Shown: one piece after another, positions 9,076 through 17,403 of the stretch
Position numbering within the stretch: position 1 is the stretch's first letter
Layout of the letters: every line of letters starts with the position of its first letter
Assembly (NCBI GenBank): GCA_036395115.1
Contig: DASWDU010000044.1
Span: 27,441 to 91,440 of the forward strand
Source of the DNA: Thermoplasmata archaeon
GTDB lineage: Archaea > Thermoplasmatota > Thermoplasmata > RBG-16-68-12
DNA length: 64,000 nucleotides
Direction: 5' to 3'
The notes under the pieces: generated by a model
What the model was told of the DNA's origin: nothing
The model's database searches: none
What the model saw: only the letters and a program-made list of their open reading frames with translations
Translations under genes and position numbers: made by a program

Positions 9076-9662
9076 TTCATTCGTTTCTCATACTGCGGGC
9101 GAGAGCGCTCGAGAAGTCGATCCGTACCGCGCGCCATGGCCGTCATGGAAATCCAGATCGTGACGCCGAGCGCGAGTCCGGCCCCGGGGATCGAGAGGAG
9201 CGCGTACGGTGCGCGCGGTCCGAGGAACGCGACGGTGATCGCGAACGTGACGTTCGACGCGGCCGGCGATGCGCTGTAGTTCGTCACCAGATGGCCGACG
9301 CGGTATTGGACGAGGGCCTCCGTCCGATTGCAGTCGAGGGTCGAGGGCGGAAGGGAGCCGTCGGACTGATAGGCTTGGTATGCGGCATCGCTCAGGAGGT
9401 AAAATTCGACCCCGCACGGGGCCGTGACGAGTGATGCCCGGAATAGCGGCGTGGCGCGGAACGCCACCTCCCGCTCGCTGATGCCGGGACCGGCATCCCC
9501 CGCGGCGAATCCCGTGCCCACGATGGCGGTCTCGATCGTGAGGGAAATGATCAGCAACCCGCTCGCGGTTGCGAACAGGATGGGCCCGATCGTGTACGCG
9601 GTCGGAATTTTCCGGATGCGCTTCCTCACCCGCAGCAAGAAATCGGGGAGCTGGAATTTCAT
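9069..9662 (-). CDS. Membrane protein of unknown function
   Basis: From ATG 9662 (MKFQLPDFLLRVRKRIRK) the product has 197 residues; starts at 9689 or 9719 are also in frame. One helix lies near residues 27-48 (GPILFATASGLLIISLTI) and one near the C-terminus (LLSIPGAGLALGVTIWISM), so the middle part with two Cys is probably outside. The C-tail is strongly basic. It follows trmJ on the same strand and may be cotranscribed. I recognise no family. Confidence 0.65.
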   Translation of the reverse strand: MKFQLPDFLLRVRKRIRKIPTAYTIGPILFATASGLLIISLTIETAIVGTGFAAGDAGPGISEREVAFRATPLFRASLVTAPCGVEFYLLSDAAYQAYQSDGSLPPSTLDCNRTEALVQYRVGHLVTNYSASPAASNVTFAITVAFLGPRAPYALLSIPGAGLALGVTIWISMTAMARGTDRLLERSRPQYEKRMKK

Positions 9663-9732
9663 CGCGGCCCGAGCGTCAGGAGCCGGCATCGGTTGAAGCT
9701 TTCGTCTTCCCCAAAGCACGTCTCGCGCGAGG

Positions 9733-10437
9733 TCAGTCCTTCGATCGCCGGATCGTCTTCGTCGCGCGCGTGAGGACTCCCATGAAGGTGTGGAACTCCC
9801 ATTTCGATGGGACGGCGCGGCCGACGAGGCGGCGGAACATGATCTGCGTGCGCGCCCGCAGATGCGTCGGATAGTTCGTCGCGATCAGCAGGTCCCGGAA
9901 CGCCGAATGCAGGTGTTCTTTCTCCGAGCCGGACGCCTCGCGCGGCCGGGGCTCCGGTTTGCCGGCGAACATTTCGTAGAGGAGGATCGCGGCCGCGTGC
10001 GAGAGGTTCAGGACCGGGTATCCCGCCGCCGCGGGGATCGACACGAGGGCGTCGCACCGAGCGAGCTCTTCGTCGAGGAGGCCGAAGTCCTCGCGGCCGA
10101 AGAGGACCGCAAGCGTCCCGTCCATCGCCGCCACCCGCGTGGCGAATTCTCGCGGTGTGACGGATATCCGGGGGAATCGCCTCTCGCTCTTCGTCGTGAT
10201 CCCGGTCGTCCCGACGACCAGGTCCGCGTCCTTCAGGGCCTCGTCGAGCGATCCGACCGTGCGCGCCCGGGCCAGCACGTCCGCGCCGCGCATCGCCCGC
10301 TTGTACGCCTCGTCGCCAATCGCGCACGGATCGACGAGGACGAGGTCCGAGATGCCGAAGTTCTTCATCGCGCGCGCGACCGCGCCGACGTTGCCCTCAT
10401 TCTTCGGGCCGACGAGGACGACGCGGGTCTTCGGCAT
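9733..10437 (-). CDS. trmJ: tRNA 2'-O-methyltransferase, TrmJ-type SPOUT family
   Basis: Predicted SAM-dependent tRNA (Cm/Um32-type) methyltransferase. ATG 10437 gives MPKTRVVLVGPKNEGN, the conserved motif 1 of SpoU/TrmJ proteins, followed by GAVARAMKNFG. Motif 2 is VLFGREDFGL (about 112-121) and motif 3 is VSIPAAAGYPVLNLSHAAAILLYE, which forms the trefoil-knot SAM site. The C-terminal helical extension (RTQIMFRRLVGRA...RRSKD) matches TrmJ rather than short SpoU enzymes. The TATA box at 10464-10470 is about 27 bp upstream, so the mRNA is probably leaderless. truA is divergent from the same promoter region, so two tRNA-modification genes are paired. Confidence 0.88.
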   Translation of the reverse strand: MPKTRVVLVGPKNEGNVGAVARAMKNFGISDLVLVDPCAIGDEAYKRAMRGADVLARARTVGSLDEALKDADLVVGTTGITTKSERRFPRISVTPREFATRVAAMDGTLAVLFGREDFGLLDEELARCDALVSIPAAAGYPVLNLSHAAAILLYEMFAGKPEPRPREASGSEKEHLHSAFRDLLIATNYPTHLRARTQIMFRRLVGRAVPSKWEFHTFMGVLTRATKTIRRSKD

Positions 10438-10463
10438 GCGACCTCGACGGAGGGCGAGGCTTG

Positions 10464-10470
10464 TATATAA
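10464..10470. promoter_or_regulatory. Shared TATA box for divergent trmJ and truA
   Basis: TATATAA lies 27 bp from the trmJ ATG (10437) and 21-27 bp from the truA GTG (10491). Being close to palindromic, it can serve both directions, and both transcripts would start at or next to the start codon. Confidence 0.65.
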
Positions 10471-10490
10471 CGGCTCGAATCCCGCGCGGT

Positions 10491-11297
10491 GTGCCTCGGA
10501 TCGCGATGAAGATCGCGTACGACGGCCGAGCGTTTCACGGGCAAGCCCGGCAGCCCGGACTTCGGACCGTGGAAGGGGAGATCGCCACGGCCCTGACGCG
10601 CGCCCGGGCGATCCGCGACCTCCGGACCGCGCGATTCCAGAGCGCAAGCCGGACGGATCGCGGCGTGAGCGCGCTCGGGAACGTCGTCGCCTTCGATTCG
10701 TCGCTCGCCCCTATTCCGACCGTGCGGGCGTTCAACGGGAAGGCCCGCGGGGTGTGGGCGTGGGCCGTCGCCGAGGTGCCGCTCGCTTTCAGCGCGCGAC
10801 GCGCGCGCGATCGCTGGTACCGGTATGTCCTCCCCGGGGACCACGACGCGGGACGCCTGTCCGACGCCCTTCGGGCCTTCGTCGGGGAGCACGATTTCCG
10901 CAACTTCACCCGCGACCGCACGCGGACCGAGTTGCGGATCGACGGGGCGGAGGCGACGCGGGAAGGCGACGCGGTCGTCCTCGACTTCCGCGCGCCCCGG
11001 TTCGCCTGGAACCTCGTCCGCCGGCTCGTCGCCGCGGCGGTCCGTGTCGAAACCGGCGTGGGTTCGATCCGAGACCTCGAACGGGCGCTCCGGCCGGGGA
11101 CGCGGGCGGACTTCGGCCTCGCGCCCGCGGAGCCCCTCCTCCTCATGGACGTCCGGTACGATGTCGAGTTCCGGCGCGTGCGCGATCCGACGACGGAGGC
11201 GCGGATCGATCGGATCCTCGCGGAGCGCCGGCTCGATGCCTCGTTCTACGAGCGGCTCGCGGCGCGGTTCCTCAGGGGGGATTCCGGCGTCCGCTGA
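10491..11297 (+). CDS. truA: tRNA pseudouridine synthase TruA
   Basis: Converts uridines 38-40 in the tRNA anticodon arm to pseudouridine. GTG 10491 gives MPRIAMKIAYDGRAFHGQ and sits at the expected leaderless distance from the TATA box; ATG 10506 is the alternative. The catalytic Asp is in the motif 'FQSASRTDRGVSALGN' (R-T-D-R-G-V). A later conserved block, FRAPRFAWNLVRRLVAA, matches the TruA C-terminal half. The length of 268 residues is normal. The next gene starts 33 bp downstream. Confidence 0.93.
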   Translation: MPRIAMKIAYDGRAFHGQARQPGLRTVEGEIATALTRARAIRDLRTARFQSASRTDRGVSALGNVVAFDSSLAPIPTVRAFNGKARGVWAWAVAEVPLAFSARRARDRWYRYVLPGDHDAGRLSDALRAFVGEHDFRNFTRDRTRTELRIDGAEATREGDAVVLDFRAPRFAWNLVRRLVAAAVRVETGVGSIRDLERALRPGTRADFGLAPAEPLLLMDVRYDVEFRRVRDPTTEARIDRILAERRLDASFYERLAARFLRGDSGVR

Positions 11298-11330
11298 ACG
11301 CTTAATATAGCGCCCCGGGATTGCGCGGGC

Positions 11331-11852
11331 GTGCTCGTCGCGCTCACGGGGACGCCGGGGACTGGCAAGACCTCCATCGCGGAGCTCCTCGCCGCACGCG
11401 GTTACTACGTCCTCTACCTCGACCGGCTCGCGGCGGAACGGAACCTCCTGACGGGCGTGGACGAGGCCCGCGGGGCCCGCGAGGTCGATGTCGAGGCGCT
11501 CGACCGGGAGATCCGCGTGCCCGTGAAACTCGGGTTCCTCGTCGCGCACTACGCGCACCGGATGAGCGTTGACCTCGCGATCGTCCTGCGGTGTCATCCG
11601 CGCGTCCTCGCCGAACGACTGCAGTCGCGAGGGTGGCCGGAAGCGAAAGTCCGCGAGAACGTCGAGGCGGAGGCGATCGACGTCATCGTGCAAGAGGCCG
11701 TCGAACGCCTGCCCTTCGTCTACGAGGTCGACACGACCCGCGCGACGCCGGCGGAGTCCGCGGAGGCCGTCCTCGGGATCCTGCAAGGCCGGGTCGCGGG
11801 CCACGAACCCGGTTCAGTCGACTGGAGCGACGAGGTGCTCTCGTGGTACTAG
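11331..11852 (+). CDS. AK6/Fap7-family adenylate kinase (ribosome biogenesis ATPase)
   Basis: Small P-loop NMP kinase of the AK6/Fap7 family, linked elsewhere to adenylate kinase activity and 18S/16S rRNA maturation. GTG 11331 opens with MLVALTGTPGTGKT (Walker A at 7-14). The block 'IVLRCHPRVLAERLQSRGW' followed by KVRENVEAE is the family's LID/ATP-binding pattern, and the C-terminal VDWSDEVL is also typical. TTAATATA at 11302-11309 places the start about 25 bp downstream, so the message is leaderless. It overlaps the next gene by 10 bp. Confidence 0.85.
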   Translation: MLVALTGTPGTGKTSIAELLAARGYYVLYLDRLAAERNLLTGVDEARGAREVDVEALDREIRVPVKLGFLVAHYAHRMSVDLAIVLRCHPRVLAERLQSRGWPEAKVRENVEAEAIDVIVQEAVERLPFVYEVDTTRATPAESAEAVLGILQGRVAGHEPGSVDWSDEVLSWY

Positions 11853-12469
11853 ACCGCTATCGGGCCGCCGCGGATCGGCTCCTCGTGCCGGTCGCACGAC
11901 GGCTGATTCGGGTGAACCCGGATGCGGTCTCGTGGGCGGGACTCTTGGCGGCCGCGGGCGCGGGAATCTCGTTCGCTCTCGGAGGCGCCGGGTTCCTCGC
12001 CCTCGCGCTCGTGTTGCTCCTCGCGAACTCGTATCTCGATGCCCTTGACGGGAAGATCGCGAAGCTCGCCGGACGTGCGTCCGCGCGCGGGGATTTCTTG
12101 GACCACGTGCTCGACCGATATGCAGACGTGTTCATGATCGGCGGGATCGCCTTCTCCACCTACTGCCAGTTATGGGTCGGGACCCTCGCCCTGCTCGGGG
12201 TCCTCCTGACGTCGTACATGGGCACGCAGGCGCAGGCCGTGGGCCAGGGACGCCGGTATGCGGGGATCCTCGGTCGGGCGGACCGCCTGGTCCTCCTGTT
12301 CGTCGGCGGCGTCCTCCAGCTCGTCGTCGCTCCCGCGGGCGGCGTCCGCTGGGGCGTCGCGCCGATTGCGTTCCAGCCGCTCGAGTGGGTCCTCGTCGTG
12401 TTCGCCGTCCTGGGAAACGCGACGGCCGTGCAGCGCGGCGTGTCGACGTGGCGCGGCTTCGCACGCTAG
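11843..12469 (+). CDS. CDP-alcohol phosphatidyltransferase, archaetidylinositol-phosphate-synthase-like
   Basis: Membrane enzyme that moves a polar head group onto CDP-archaeol. GTG 11843 overlaps the kinase gene by 10 bp. The family motif appears as DALDGKIAKLAGRASARGDF followed by LDHVLDRYAD. That is D-x2-D-G-x2-A-(K for R)-x8-G-x3-D-x3-D, holding the metal and catalytic Asp residues. About six hydrophobic helices cover 208 residues, as usual. The substrate (inositol phosphate) is inferred from archaeal relatives. Its stop overlaps the convergent priL stop by 4 bp. Confidence 0.82.
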   Translation: MVLDRYRAAADRLLVPVARRLIRVNPDAVSWAGLLAAAGAGISFALGGAGFLALALVLLLANSYLDALDGKIAKLAGRASARGDFLDHVLDRYADVFMIGGIAFSTYCQLWVGTLALLGVLLTSYMGTQAQAVGQGRRYAGILGRADRLVLLFVGGVLQLVVAPAGGVRWGVAPIAFQPLEWVLVVFAVLGNATAVQRGVSTWRGFAR

Positions 12470-13506
12470 ACGGCGGTCGACGCGCTCTCGCCCCGCGGCC
12501 TTCGCTCGCGCCCCTTCACCCGATAGTACGACAGCGGATGCTTGATCGTCATGCAGATCCGGTCCGGGCCCGGGCAGATGCCGTACGACTTCATCGTCGA
12601 GCATTCGGGCGGCGTGTACTCCGTCGGGCTCGACGTGCCGGTGATGTGCTCGATTTGGTACCGCGTCACGTCCGCGGCGAAGTCCGGCACGTCCCCGAAG
12701 ACCCGGAAGATCTCGTCGTTGCTCAGCCCGATGTGATGCAGGAAGGCGACGATCGCGAAACGGCCCATGTGCGGCACGTTCTCGTGGTTCTGGATCTGCG
12801 CGAGGAGGTTGTACATGCACGGCGGGAAGCGCGTGATGCTCACCTTCCCGATGTCCTCCGCCCTGAACGTCGCCTTCTTCGCCTCGAGCACCCCGCGGAT
12901 CTCGGCGAGGTCGGCGCGGAACGCCGCGAGGATGTCGTCGTTGACGGGCAGCGGGAGGCCCTGCTCGATGTGCCGTTGGATCGCGTTGCGCAGGACGCGC
13001 AGCGCCCGTTCCCGCCGCAGGAGGACGTATCCGCGCTCGACGGGCTGGTTGATCAGCTTCCACGGCGCGTCGCGCATCGTGTTCGTGAAGCGCAGGAAGT
13101 CCGTGAAGTGCAGCCGGAATCCGCCGTCCGACCGCCGGAGCTCCATCCCGAGTTCCGCGGCGACATGGAGGATGAAGTCGTCTCCCTCGCCGGCGAGGCG
13201 GCCCTCGGCCTCGATCGCCTCGCGCAGTGCGAACCGCCGGGTCAGGTAGGTGTCGTCGAGCGCCGAGGCGAGCATGCGGGCGACCGGGTACGCCAGCAGG
13301 AGCCCGAGTTGGTCCGCCGTCGCGATCGCGATCCGCTCGGACGCCTGCGTCCTCTCGAGGGCCTCGAGCACCCGCGCCTTGCCGAGGCTCCGCGCGCGGG
13401 CGTACGCCGGCTCGAGCAGGATCTCCTCGAGGCTCACCTTCTCTCCGAGGACGAACCCGGAGGCTTCCCGGAGGAAGGGATACTTCGCGAGGAGCGCGAG
13501 GTCCAC
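12466..13506 (-). CDS. priL: DNA primase large subunit PriL
   Basis: Regulatory [4Fe-4S] subunit of the archaeal replicative primase. The GTG start at 13506 lies 22-28 bp from a TTTTATT TATA box (13528-13534), so it is leaderless. The N-terminal half is helical (LAKYPFLREASGFV). The C-terminal domain holds the cluster ligands: FPPCMYNLL near residue 227, PPECSTMKSYGIC near 302-314, and the following PGPDRICMTI. HPLSYYR is the conserved block after the last Cys. The length of 346 residues is normal. Confidence 0.9.
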   Translation of the reverse strand: MDLALLAKYPFLREASGFVLGEKVSLEEILLEPAYARARSLGKARVLEALERTQASERIAIATADQLGLLLAYPVARMLASALDDTYLTRRFALREAIEAEGRLAGEGDDFILHVAAELGMELRRSDGGFRLHFTDFLRFTNTMRDAPWKLINQPVERGYVLLRRERALRVLRNAIQRHIEQGLPLPVNDDILAAFRADLAEIRGVLEAKKATFRAEDIGKVSITRFPPCMYNLLAQIQNHENVPHMGRFAIVAFLHHIGLSNDEIFRVFGDVPDFAADVTRYQIEHITGTSSPTEYTPPECSTMKSYGICPGPDRICMTIKHPLSYYRVKGRERRPRGESASTAV

Positions 13507-13608
13507 GGCCTCGGGAACGCGCGGCGCAATAAAAGCCCATGGCGGGGACGCGCGAAAGTGCGTCGCCCGCGCGGGGTCAGTCGAGCCCCGAATCCATGCG
13601 GAGGCGCT

Positions 13609-14085
13609 TCACTCGTTCTCCGGCTCTCCCGGCGTCTCCGATTCTTCGGGCGTCTCCAGCGCTTGTGGCGGCGGAGGCGCGACGCCGAGTTGCTGCATGA
13701 GGCCCGCCGTGTCCCATTCGCCCCAGCGTTCGACGGCCTGCCCTTGCTCGAAACGCATGACGTCAATGCCGGTGATCTTCACCGGCTTCCCCGTGGCAGG
13801 GATCCCCATGAAATCCCCTTGATGCGTCCCGGTCATCGTCGCGCGGACGACGACCTTGTCGCCTTCCGCGATGATGTCGTCGATCGTCGTCAGTCCGTCG
13901 GGAAACGCCGCACGGATCATCTGGAACGTCTGCTTCGAGCCCTCTCGGCCCGGAGTCGCGCCCGGCGGCGGGTTGTGGTCCACGAAGTTTTCCGCCGTCA
14001 TCTTGTCGACCACGCTGAGGTTCCCTCGGTTCCAGACCTCGTCATAGAACATGCGCACGCTTGCCTTGTTCTCCTCGATTCCCAT
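13609..14085 (-). CDS. SnoaL-like ester cyclase / NTF2-fold protein
   Basis: Small cone-fold protein of the SnoaL-like polyketide-cyclase superfamily. ATG 14085 follows a GGGGGAG ribosome site. Family features include VRMFYDEVWNRGNLSVVD, AENFVDHNPPPGATPGREG and the block RATMTGTHQGDFMGIPATG, followed by DVMRFEQGQAVERWGEWD. The last 25 residues are a Pro/Glu-rich tail. The true substrate is unknown, and in archaea these proteins are rarely tied to polyketides. It is divergent from the glycosyltransferase gene across an AT-rich element at 14121-14131. Confidence 0.82.
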   Translation of the reverse strand: MGIEENKASVRMFYDEVWNRGNLSVVDKMTAENFVDHNPPPGATPGREGSKQTFQMIRAAFPDGLTTIDDIIAEGDKVVVRATMTGTHQGDFMGIPATGKPVKITGIDVMRFEQGQAVERWGEWDTAGLMQQLGVAPPPPQALETPEESETPGEPENE

Positions 14086-14120
14086 GTTGCTCCCCCTGTA
14101 AGCGCCCCAAGGGCGCGTCT

Positions 14121-14131
14121 GGTATTTAACG
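14121..14131. promoter_or_regulatory. AT-rich TATA element between divergent genes
   Basis: GGTATTTAACG on the plus strand is the only AT-rich block between ATG 14085 (minus) and ATG 14169 (plus). It is about 40 bp from each start, so both messages would have 5' leaders of about 15 nt, which agrees with the ribosome site in front of the minus-strand gene. Confidence 0.45.
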
Positions 14132-14168
14132 GCGCCCGTAGGGACGCGGTGGATCCGGCGCTGGGTCG

Positions 14169-15290
14169 ATGGCACGGTCCGCCGCGGTGCGCCCTAAGGT
14201 CTTTCTTGGATCGGACGATGCGCCACGCGAAATGGGCGAGCTTCGCGGCTACGTCGCGGTCCATTCGCAGGGTCTCGGCCACGCGACGCGAGCCGTGGCC
14301 CTCGCCCGCGGCCTCCTGGAACGACGGCCGGACGTGGATCTGCTCTTCCTCGCCGGCTCGCCTGCCTTGGACCTCGTCGTCGCGAACGGGTTCGATGCGC
14401 TCACGATGCCGCCCGCGCCCGACTGGCGCGCGGCAGACGGAGTCCTCGGGCCGGCGTGGCGGTGGTACCTCGACTACGCACGCTATCTGCGGATCGCGCG
14501 GCGATTCCTACGGAAGGAGGCGGACTGGGGATACTACCGGTTCGTGATCTCGGACAGCGAGCTCGCGACCGCCCGGGAGGCGGTCCGGCGACGGATTCCG
14601 ACGGCGCTGATCCTCGACGCGACGCGGCACGAGTTCGCCCGCGACCCCCTGTCTCGATTCGTCGAAGGGTGCGGCAACGTCTGGCTCTCCCGATTCGCGC
14701 GGAAGGTGGACCTCGTCCTGACGGCCGAGCCCGGTCCTGCGTGGCCGAACGTGCGGCGCGTCGGCCCGATCGTGCGCCCGTTCAGCGCGCCGCGCGAGCG
14801 GTTGCGGGACGACTTCTTCTTTCGGAAGAAGACGATCCTCGTCACGGGCGGCGGCACGGCGATCGGCGAGTTCCTGATTGGAGCCTCGATGGACGCGTTC
14901 CGCGAGCTGAACCTCGACGACGTCTCGATGGTCGTCGTGAGCGGTCCGAAGTTAAAGGTAGAGCCCGCCCCGGGCGTCTACACGTATGGGTTCCTCCCGA
15001 ACCTCCACGACTACGTCCTGGCGGCGGACCTTGTCATCACGACGGCCGGCAAGGGGACGGTCAACGAGGCGCTCGCGGCGGGCACCCCGGTAATCGCGAT
15101 CCCGCCGAGGGGCCACGCCGAGGCGGAGCGCAACGCGGCGGCACTCGGATACGGACACGAAGACGTCCAGCGGTTGAAGGAGATGATCCCCGCGAAACTC
15201 GCCCTCGGTCGGCTCCCTCCCGCGCGGACGGGAAATGCCGAAGCTATCGGATTCCTGGCCGAATTCCTCGAGACGGTCGGGAACCGCTAG
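14169..15290 (+). CDS. GT-B glycosyltransferase, MurG/UGT-like (family 28 type)
   Basis: Predicted nucleotide-sugar-dependent glycosyltransferase. The N-terminal domain starts with the glycine-rich acceptor-side motif RGYVAVHSQGLGHATRAVAL, so ATG 14232 (MGELRGYVA) is a plausible alternative start; ATG 14169 fits the promoter position better. The C-terminal domain has TILVTGGGTAIGEFL and the donor-binding block VITTAGKGTVNEALAAGTPVIAIPPRGHAEAERNA, typical of GT1/GT28 enzymes. No membrane helix is visible. The acceptor is unknown. Confidence 0.8.
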   Translation: MARSAAVRPKVFLGSDDAPREMGELRGYVAVHSQGLGHATRAVALARGLLERRPDVDLLFLAGSPALDLVVANGFDALTMPPAPDWRAADGVLGPAWRWYLDYARYLRIARRFLRKEADWGYYRFVISDSELATAREAVRRRIPTALILDATRHEFARDPLSRFVEGCGNVWLSRFARKVDLVLTAEPGPAWPNVRRVGPIVRPFSAPRERLRDDFFFRKKTILVTGGGTAIGEFLIGASMDAFRELNLDDVSMVVVSGPKLKVEPAPGVYTYGFLPNLHDYVLAADLVITTAGKGTVNEALAAGTPVIAIPPRGHAEAERNAAALGYGHEDVQRLKEMIPAKLALGRLPPARTGNAEAIGFLAEFLETVGNR

Positions 15291-15372
15291 ATCGCCCGTA
15301 GGACGAGGCCGCGGACAACTCCGCCAGGCAGGGATTTCGCCTCAGTCGCCCCGAGGTCGCCGCTCGGATCAA

Positions 15373-15681
15373 CTAGGACAGCCTGACTCCGCAGTTCGTG
15401 CAGTATGTCTGAACGGCGTCGTTCTTCATCCCGCATTGCGTGCAGAACCTTACGCTCTCCTCGCTCGCCGGCACGAAGGAGGACGGTGGGCCCTGTCCCC
15501 TTGCGACAGCGATGCGATGCCCCGAGCGACGCGGTTTATTGGTCCCGAACAGACCCGCGAAGAGTTCGATCGGTCCGAAGATGAGCGCCCCGATGCAGAT
15601 GAACGGGACCTCCGGGACCAGGAGGCTGAAGACCCCCACCAGCGTGAACAAGCCTCCAACCAAGACGTGCCGAACGATCAC
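15373..15681 (-). CDS. Small membrane protein with C-terminal zinc ribbon
   Basis: 102 residues. The GTG start at 15681 has a GGAGGGA site just upstream. Two hydrophobic helices (VLVGGLFTLVGVFSLLV and FICIGALIFGPIELFAGLF) are followed by a linker and a zinc ribbon (FCTQCGMKN, then YCTNCGVRL). The layout suggests a membrane protein with a cytosolic metal-binding tail. The role is unknown. Confidence 0.75.
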   Translation of the reverse strand: MIVRHVLVGGLFTLVGVFSLLVPEVPFICIGALIFGPIELFAGLFGTNKPRRSGHRIAVARGQGPPSSFVPASEESVRFCTQCGMKNDAVQTYCTNCGVRLS

Positions 15682-15737
15682 GCGATCCCTCCGCGTTCCC
15701 GATCGGCTTCGTGGCTAATGAATCCTGCCTTTGCGAG

Positions 15738-16286
15738 CTAGGTACGATAGGTCGGATGTTCGACGCGCTTCCTTTCTCTGCGCTGGACCCATACCGCCAT
15801 CTGGTAGAGGACGGAGGAGAGACGGTTCATGTATCGCAACAAATCGGGGTTCAGCGTCGTTCGCTTCGAGAGGGCGACGACCCGGCGCTCCGCGCGGCGA
15901 GCGACCGTGCGGGCCCAATGGAGTCGGGCAAGACCTTCCGATCCCCGGGGAAGGATGAACTCCTTGATTGGGCCAACATCCATTGCCTCGATTCCCGCCT
16001 CAAGCCGGGCGACGTGCGATTCCGTGATCTTCGGCACCCTCGTCTCCTTCGAGGCGTGGGCCATCGCAATCTCCGCTCCGACCGTGAAGAGGTCGTCTTG
16101 GATCTTCAGGAGGAGTTCGCGGATTCGTTTCTCTCTCTGCGAGACGAGCGCGAGGCCGATCACCGCGTTCAGCTCGTCGACCGCGCCCATCGCCTCCACG
16201 CGCGGGTCGTCCTTCGAGACACGCTCCGGGCCCAGGAGCCCCGTCTCGCCCGTGTCCCCGGTCCGCGTGTAGAGCTTCGCCGTCAG
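15738..16286 (-). CDS. Cob(I)alamin adenosyltransferase, PduO type
   Basis: Transfers adenosyl from ATP to cob(I)alamin. Family motifs: KLYTRTGDTGETGLLG (ATP-binding N-terminus), VDELNAVIG, and the C-terminal CARRAERR/LNRLSSVLYQ-like pattern, seen here as WARTVARRAERRVVAL and YMNRLSSVLYQMA. No ATG, GTG or TTG is available at the conserved N-terminus. A CTG at 16286 overlaps the upstream stop codon as CTGA, with GGAGG 4 nt before it, so I propose CTG initiation. The upstream gene encodes a BtuF-like protein, which fits a cobalamin salvage pair. Confidence 0.85.
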   Translation of the reverse strand: MTAKLYTRTGDTGETGLLGPERVSKDDPRVEAMGAVDELNAVIGLALVSQREKRIRELLLKIQDDLFTVGAEIAMAHASKETRVPKITESHVARLEAGIEAMDVGPIKEFILPRGSEGLARLHWARTVARRAERRVVALSKRTTLNPDLLRYMNRLSSVLYQMAVWVQRRERKRVEHPTYRT

Positions 16287-17200
16287 CCCACCTCCCGATG
16301 CGCGTCCGTCGCTCCGGGAGGCCTCGGGAACAACCGCGGCTGGAGGATGTGCGCGAGGATCTCGAGCCCGTCCACGAGGCGGGGTCCGGGCCGGTTGAAG
16401 TAGCTCGAGCCGTCGACGGCCCATACGCGGTCCGTGCGCGCCGCCGGGAGGTCCGCCCACCATCGGGCCCGCGTGACGATGGGCGCCTCTTTCCGCGTGC
16501 GCTCGAGGTCGAAGCCGCACGGCATCAGGACCGCAACGTCAGGGGAGGCGAGGACGACGTCCTTCGGCTCGATCCGGCGCGATTTCTCTCCCGGCCGCCC
16601 GAGCGGGTCGACGCCGCCCGCGAGGTCGACCATCTCGGGGACCCAGTGGCCGCCGAGGAAGAGCGGGTCGAGCCATTCGAGACACAGGGCCTTCGGGCGG
16701 TCGATCGCCCTTGCGGCCCGCTGGGCGACGCGGTCGACCCGCTCCCGCAACGTCGCGGCGACCTGCGCGGCTCGATCCTCGACACCGCAAGCACGCCCTA
16801 CCCGTTCGATGTCCTCGAAGACGTCCTCGAGGCGGTGCGGGTCCAGCGAGAGGATTGCCGGCGTCTGCGGGAGGCGCCGGGCCACGTCTTCGACGTCGCC
16901 GAGGGTCGGCGCGCAGACGACACAGAGGCCCTGCGTCACGATGATGTCCGGGTGTGCGGCGTGGAGCGCGGTTTCGTCGACTTGGTACAGCGCCCCGCCC
17001 GATTCCAGCCTCTCGCCGACCATGCGACTCGTCTCGCCGCTCGATGTCCCCTCATACGGGAGGAGGGCGCGGCTGACGACCGGCTTCTCGCGGGCTGCCG
17101 GCGGATAGTCGCACTCGGGCGACACGCCGACGAGGTCGTCCCCGAGGCCCAAGACGTAGACGATCTCCGTGGCGGCGGGGAGGAGGGAGACGATCCGCAT
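16283..17200 (-). CDS. BtuF-like cobalamin-binding protein without signal peptide
   Basis: Helical-backbone periplasmic-binding-protein fold as in BtuF (MRIVSLLPAATEIVYVLGLG, then VSPECDYP and PDIIVTQGLCVVCAP). There is no signal peptide or lipobox, so this is the cytosolic class seen in many genomes as a cobalamin-binding protein. Length 305. It overlaps the adenosyltransferase gene by 4 bp, which supports a role in cobalamin handling. The alternative of a broad corrinoid/Fe-chelate binder cannot be excluded. Confidence 0.78.
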   Translation of the reverse strand: MRIVSLLPAATEIVYVLGLGDDLVGVSPECDYPPAAREKPVVSRALLPYEGTSSGETSRMVGERLESGGALYQVDETALHAAHPDIIVTQGLCVVCAPTLGDVEDVARRLPQTPAILSLDPHRLEDVFEDIERVGRACGVEDRAAQVAATLRERVDRVAQRAARAIDRPKALCLEWLDPLFLGGHWVPEMVDLAGGVDPLGRPGEKSRRIEPKDVVLASPDVAVLMPCGFDLERTRKEAPIVTRARWWADLPAARTDRVWAVDGSSYFNRPGPRLVDGLEILAHILQPRLFPRPPGATDAHREVG

Positions 17201-17403
17201 CCGAGTCGACCGGCACGATAGCCCGCGAGCCGCTAAAAGGGTTTATGCGCCCTTCATCGGGACCCAGGGCGAATGCGGTCTGAGATTTTTCGAACCGCTG
17301 TGGCCGGACTCGCCCATTCGCCCTTCTCCGACCAAGAACTGCCGGATCAAGAATAGACCTAAATAGGCACAATGTTCATGCCCCGCCGTCTTGGGGGAGC
17401 GTT

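Noticed and set aside
10471..10485. GGCTCGAATCCCGC, resembling a tRNA T-arm
   Set aside because: No acceptor, D or anticodon arm can be drawn around it; it lies between the TATA box and the truA start.
12172..14547. A 791-codon plus-strand open frame across priL and the SnoaL-like gene
   Set aside because: Antisense shadow of two genes with clear family motifs.
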